A stretch of 64,000 nucleotides of DNA from Streptosporangium oxazolinicum (lineage in GTDB: Bacteria; Actinomycetota; Actinomycetes; Streptosporangiales; Streptosporangiaceae). The stretch is taken from contig NZ_BAABAQ010000002.1 in the NCBI RefSeq assembly GCF_039537505.1, forward strand, positions 682,001 to 746,000, read 5' to 3'. Both the position numbers and the translations under genes were made by a program. Below the pieces are notes generated by a model. It searched no databases and was not told the DNA's origin. It was given only the letters and a program-made list of their open reading frames with translations. Below, in pieces: positions 61,212 through 64,000 of this stretch (the stretch's first letter is position 1; each line of letters begins with the position of its first letter).

Positions 61212-64000
61212 ATGCCCGATGAGATCGGCGTCGCGGTGAGCGGCGTAGCCCGTCGTACGACCGGGTTCGGGGAGGCCGCCTCAGAGGTCACGCAGGCCGG
61301 GGCGGCGGAGGAGCCGCTGGCGATCGTCTCGATAGGCTGCCGTTATCCCGGCGGGGTCAACTCCCCCGAGGACCTGTGGAAGCTGCTGATCGAAGAGCGA
61401 GACGCCATCGGGACGTTCCCTGACAACCGGGGCTGGGATCTCGATCGCCTGTACAACCCCGACCCCGACACTCCGGGCACCTCATATACGCGACGGGGCG
61501 GGTTCCTGTACGGCGCCGACCTCTTCGACGCCGACTTCTTCGGGATCAGCCCACGCGAGGCGGCGGCGATGGAGCCCCAGCAGCGGGTGCTGCTGGAGAT
61601 CTCGTGGGAGGCGCTGGAGCGAGCCGGCATCCCGCCTCACTCCCTGGGTTCCTCCTCCACCGGGGTGTTCGTCGGCGCCATGCCCCAGGAGTACGGTCCC
61701 CGCCTGCACGAGCCTGCCGACGGCGCGGAGGGCTACCTGCTGACCGGTCACACGACCAGCGTGATCTCCGGCCGGATCGCGTACGTGCTCGGACTGCTGG
61801 GGCCGGCGGTGACGGTGGACACCGCCTGCTCGTCGTCGCTGGTGGCGATACACCTGGCCGTCCAGGCACTACGCCGCGGCGAATGCACCCTCGCCCTGGC
61901 CGGAGGCGTCACCATAATGGCCTCCCCCGGCGCGTTCGTGGAGTTCAGCCGACAGCGCGGACTGGCTCCCGACGGACGCTGCAAACCCTTCGCCGCCACC
62001 GCCGACGGCACCGCCTGGAGCGAAGGCGCCGGACTCCTCCTCCTCGAACGACTCTCCGACGCCCAACGCAACAAACACCCCGTACTGGCCCTCATCCGCG
62101 GCTCCGCCGTCAACCAGGACGGAGCCAGCAACGGCCTGAGCGCACCCCACGGCCCCTCCCAGCAACGCGTCATCCGAACCGCCCTCACCAACGCCGGCCT
62201 CACCCCCGCCGACGTGGACGCCGTCGAGGCACACGGCACCGGTACCGTCCTCGGCGACCCCATCGAGGCACAGGCCATCATCGCCGCCTACGGCCACGAC
62301 CGCCCCGCCCACCGGCCCCTCCGGCTGGGATCGATGAAATCCAACATCGGCCACACCCAGGCCGCCGCCGGCATCGCCGGAATCATCAAAATGGTCATGG
62401 CCATGCGCCACGACCTCCTCCCCCGCATCCTGCACCTGGACAAACCAACCCCGCACGTCGACTGGTCCTCCGGAACCGTCGAACTCCTCACCGAGACCAC
62501 GGCGTGGCCCAAGACCGGCCGCCCCCGCAGAGCGGGCGTCTCCTCGTTCGGCATCAGCGGCACCAACGCCCACATCATCCTCGAACAGGCCCCCCGCGAA
62601 ACCACCGACCCGGCGCCCGCGAGCCAGGACGACCGGGAAGTCGCCGTGTGGCCCATCTCCGCCCGCGACGAACAAGCCCTCCGCACCCACGCCCACAACA
62701 TCCGCACCCACATCACCACCACTCCCGGCGGCGACCTGACCGCCATCGGCCGCACCCTCGCCACCCGCACCCCCTTCGACCACCGAGCCGTCCTCCTCGC
62801 GCCCGACCAGCCCACCATGCTCCGCGCACTCGACGCCCTCATTCACAGCCGCCCCGACCCCGCCCTCATCACCGGCACCGCCACCAGACGCACCGGCCTC
62901 ACCGCCTTCGTCTTCCCCGGGCAAGGCCCCCAATGGACCGGAATGGCCCTCGACCTCCTGCGTTCCTCCGCCGTCTTCCGCCGGCACATCGAACGATGCG
63001 GCCAAGCCCTCGCCCCCCACGTGCCCTGGGACCTGCACGACGTACTCCACAGCGCGCCGACCGCCCCCGGCTACGACCGAGCCGACGTCGTGCAACCGGC
63101 GCTGTTCGCCGTCATGATCTCCCTGGCCGCCCTCTGGCAAGCCCACGGCATCCACCCCGACGCCGTCATCGGACACTCCCAAGGAGAGATCACCGCCGCG
63201 TACGTGGCCGGCGCCCTGCCCCTTGCCGAAGCCGCCCGCCTCGTCGCCCTGCGCAGTCAGGCCCTGACCAAACTGGCCGGCACCGGCGGCATGGTATCCC
63301 TCCCCCTCCCCATCGACCAGGTCGAACGCCTCATCCGACGGGCCACCGCCCGCCAACCCGGGCACCTGGCCATCGCCGTCGTCAACGGCCCGGCCTCCGT
63401 CGTCGTCTCCGGCGCCCCCGCCCCCCTCGACGCCCTGCTCGCCACCTGCGAAACCGACGGCATACGCGCCCGCCGCCTCCCCATCGACTACGCCTCCCAC
63501 TCCGCAGCGGTCACCCCCGTCAAACACGACATGCTGACCGCCCTCGCCTCCGTCACCCCGGCCGGCGGCACCGTGCCGTTCTTCTCCACCGTCACCGGCG
63601 ACGAACTGGACACGCGCGAACTCGACGCCGCCTACTGGTACCGCAACCTACGCCGGCAGGTGCGGTTCGCACCCACCATCCGCCGGCTGCTGGAACGCGG
63701 CTACGACACCTTCGTCGAGATCAGCCCGCACCCCGTACTGACCGCCGCGATCCAGGAAAGCGCACCGGAGGCGCTCGTGGTGGGATCACTGCGACGCGAC
63801 GACGGCGGCATGACCCGGTTCCTGACCTCGGTCGCCGGGGGCTACACCGGCGGCATGGCCGTCCCGTGGCAGACGTCGTATCCCGGGCCACCGGCCGAAC
63901 CCGTAGAGCTACCCACCTACCCTTTCCAGCGCAGGCGGTACTGGTCCTCCTCCACCGTCGCCGGTGGGGATATGAGATCGGCGGGCCTGGAACCGGCGGC
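61212..64000 (+). CDS. Type I modular polyketide synthase, partial (3' end off the right edge)
   Basis: At least 929 residues, open at the window end. A ketosynthase (about residues 35-460) has the active Cys in VDTACSSSLVA and His residues in VEAHGTGTVLGDP and SNIGHTQAAAG. An acyltransferase (about 560-850) has GHSQGEITAAYV and YASHS, the latter predicting methylmalonyl-CoA. The chain continues past LPTYPFQRRRYW, where a dehydratase or ketoreductase usually starts. No N-terminal docking helix or loading module is visible, so the starter is delivered by another protein. AAGGACC precedes the ATG. Confidence 0.95.
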   Translation, partial: MPDEIGVAVSGVARRTTGFGEAASEVTQAGAAEEPLAIVSIGCRYPGGVNSPEDLWKLLIEERDAIGTFPDNRGWDLDRLYNPDPDTPGTSYTRRGGFLYGADLFDADFFGISPREAAAMEPQQRVLLEISWEALERAGIPPHSLGSSSTGVFVGAMPQEYGPRLHEPADGAEGYLLTGHTTSVISGRIAYVLGLLGPAVTVDTACSSSLVAIHLAVQALRRGECTLALAGGVTIMASPGAFVEFSRQRGLAPDGRCKPFAATADGTAWSEGAGLLLLERLSDAQRNKHPVLALIRGSAVNQDGASNGLSAPHGPSQQRVIRTALTNAGLTPADVDAVEAHGTGTVLGDPIEAQAIIAAYGHDRPAHRPLRLGSMKSNIGHTQAAAGIAGIIKMVMAMRHDLLPRILHLDKPTPHVDWSSGTVELLTETTAWPKTGRPRRAGVSSFGISGTNAHIILEQAPRETTDPAPASQDDREVAVWPISARDEQALRTHAHNIRTHITTTPGGDLTAIGRTLATRTPFDHRAVLLAPDQPTMLRALDALIHSRPDPALITGTATRRTGLTAFVFPGQGPQWTGMALDLLRSSAVFRRHIERCGQALAPHVPWDLHDVLHSAPTAPGYDRADVVQPALFAVMISLAALWQAHGIHPDAVIGHSQGEITAAYVAGALPLAEAARLVALRSQALTKLAGTGGMVSLPLPIDQVERLIRRATARQPGHLAIAVVNGPASVVVSGAPAPLDALLATCETDGIRARRLPIDYASHSAAVTPVKHDMLTALASVTPAGGTVPFFSTVTGDELDTRELDAAYWYRNLRRQVRFAPTIRRLLERGYDTFVEISPHPVLTAAIQESAPEALVVGSLRRDDGGMTRFLTSVAGGYTGGMAVPWQTSYPGPPAEPVELPTYPFQRRRYWSSSTVAGGDMRSAGLEPA

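Noticed and set aside
61869..63527. Long open frame antisense to the PKS gene
   Set aside because: The protein is a Gly/Val/Asp-rich artefact of third-position G/C in the PKS codons. The sense strand carries clear KS and AT motifs.

Overview
The window is high-GC DNA from a filamentous actinomycete. GTG and TTG starts are frequent, third codon positions are strongly G/C, and several genes appear leaderless (a TANNNT box 6-8 nt before the start codon). The gene neighbourhoods (pspA-pspAA-htpX-pspAB, lipB-lipA-DUF4191, glnA beside an RDD protein, lpdA-sucB) are typical of Streptomyces/Streptosporangium-like chromosomes. The genus cannot be fixed from the sequence alone. I saw no rRNA, tRNA, CRISPR array, insertion sequence or phage gene.

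Region 1 (1 to about 27.4 kb) is core chromosome. It holds the envelope-stress psp operon (minus strand, running off the left edge), a DUF3043 protein, an SMI1/KNR4 membrane protein and an aldo/keto reductase. Cobalamin genes follow (cobU with an N-terminal extension, and cobS), then a CPBP protease and a GntR-DUF1648 pair with a large inverted repeat. Next come pepA, lpdA, sucB, a TIGR01777 epimerase, peptidase E, lipB, lipA, DUF4191 and a methyltransferase. A serine hydrolase and an ECF sigma factor-cupin pair share one promoter motif. The region ends with RDD and glnA, which has a well-matched GlnR box. Small degenerate GC-rich repeats fill several intergenic gaps.

Region 2 (about 27.6 to 38.5 kb) is accessory DNA built around an FxLD-type lanthipeptide locus. 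It has an alpha/beta hydrolase, an XRE-type regulator with an operator-like repeat cluster, a small unknown protein, an FxLD-system methyltransferase, a 63-residue precursor with four core cysteines, LanB, LanC, a stand-alone SpaB_C/thiopeptide-type protein and a helical-repeat protein. No transporter or leader protease is visible.

Region 3 (about 38.5 kb to the right edge) looks like a biosynthetic gene cluster ending in a truncated type I polyketide synthase. Its most striking content is a SalL-type SAM-dependent chlorinase followed by an MTAP-family nucleoside phosphorylase. Elsewhere in the cluster are a dihydroxy-acid dehydratase, short-chain dehydrogenases, a metallophosphoesterase and a lactonase-like hydrolase, which together could rebuild most of the 5-chlororibose route known from salinosporamide biosynthesis. 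The dehydratase and one dehydrogenase are translationally coupled to leuA and leuD, with leuC and leuB divergent. A class IV aminotransferase and a RidA protein are also present. My inference is that a chlorinated 2-oxo acid is made, possibly lengthened by the Leu enzymes and transaminated before entering the assembly line. Two complete ClpP-type proteases inside the cluster suggest a ClpP-directed product with target-duplication self-resistance. Two LysR regulators and a split NarL-type two-component pair probably control the cluster.
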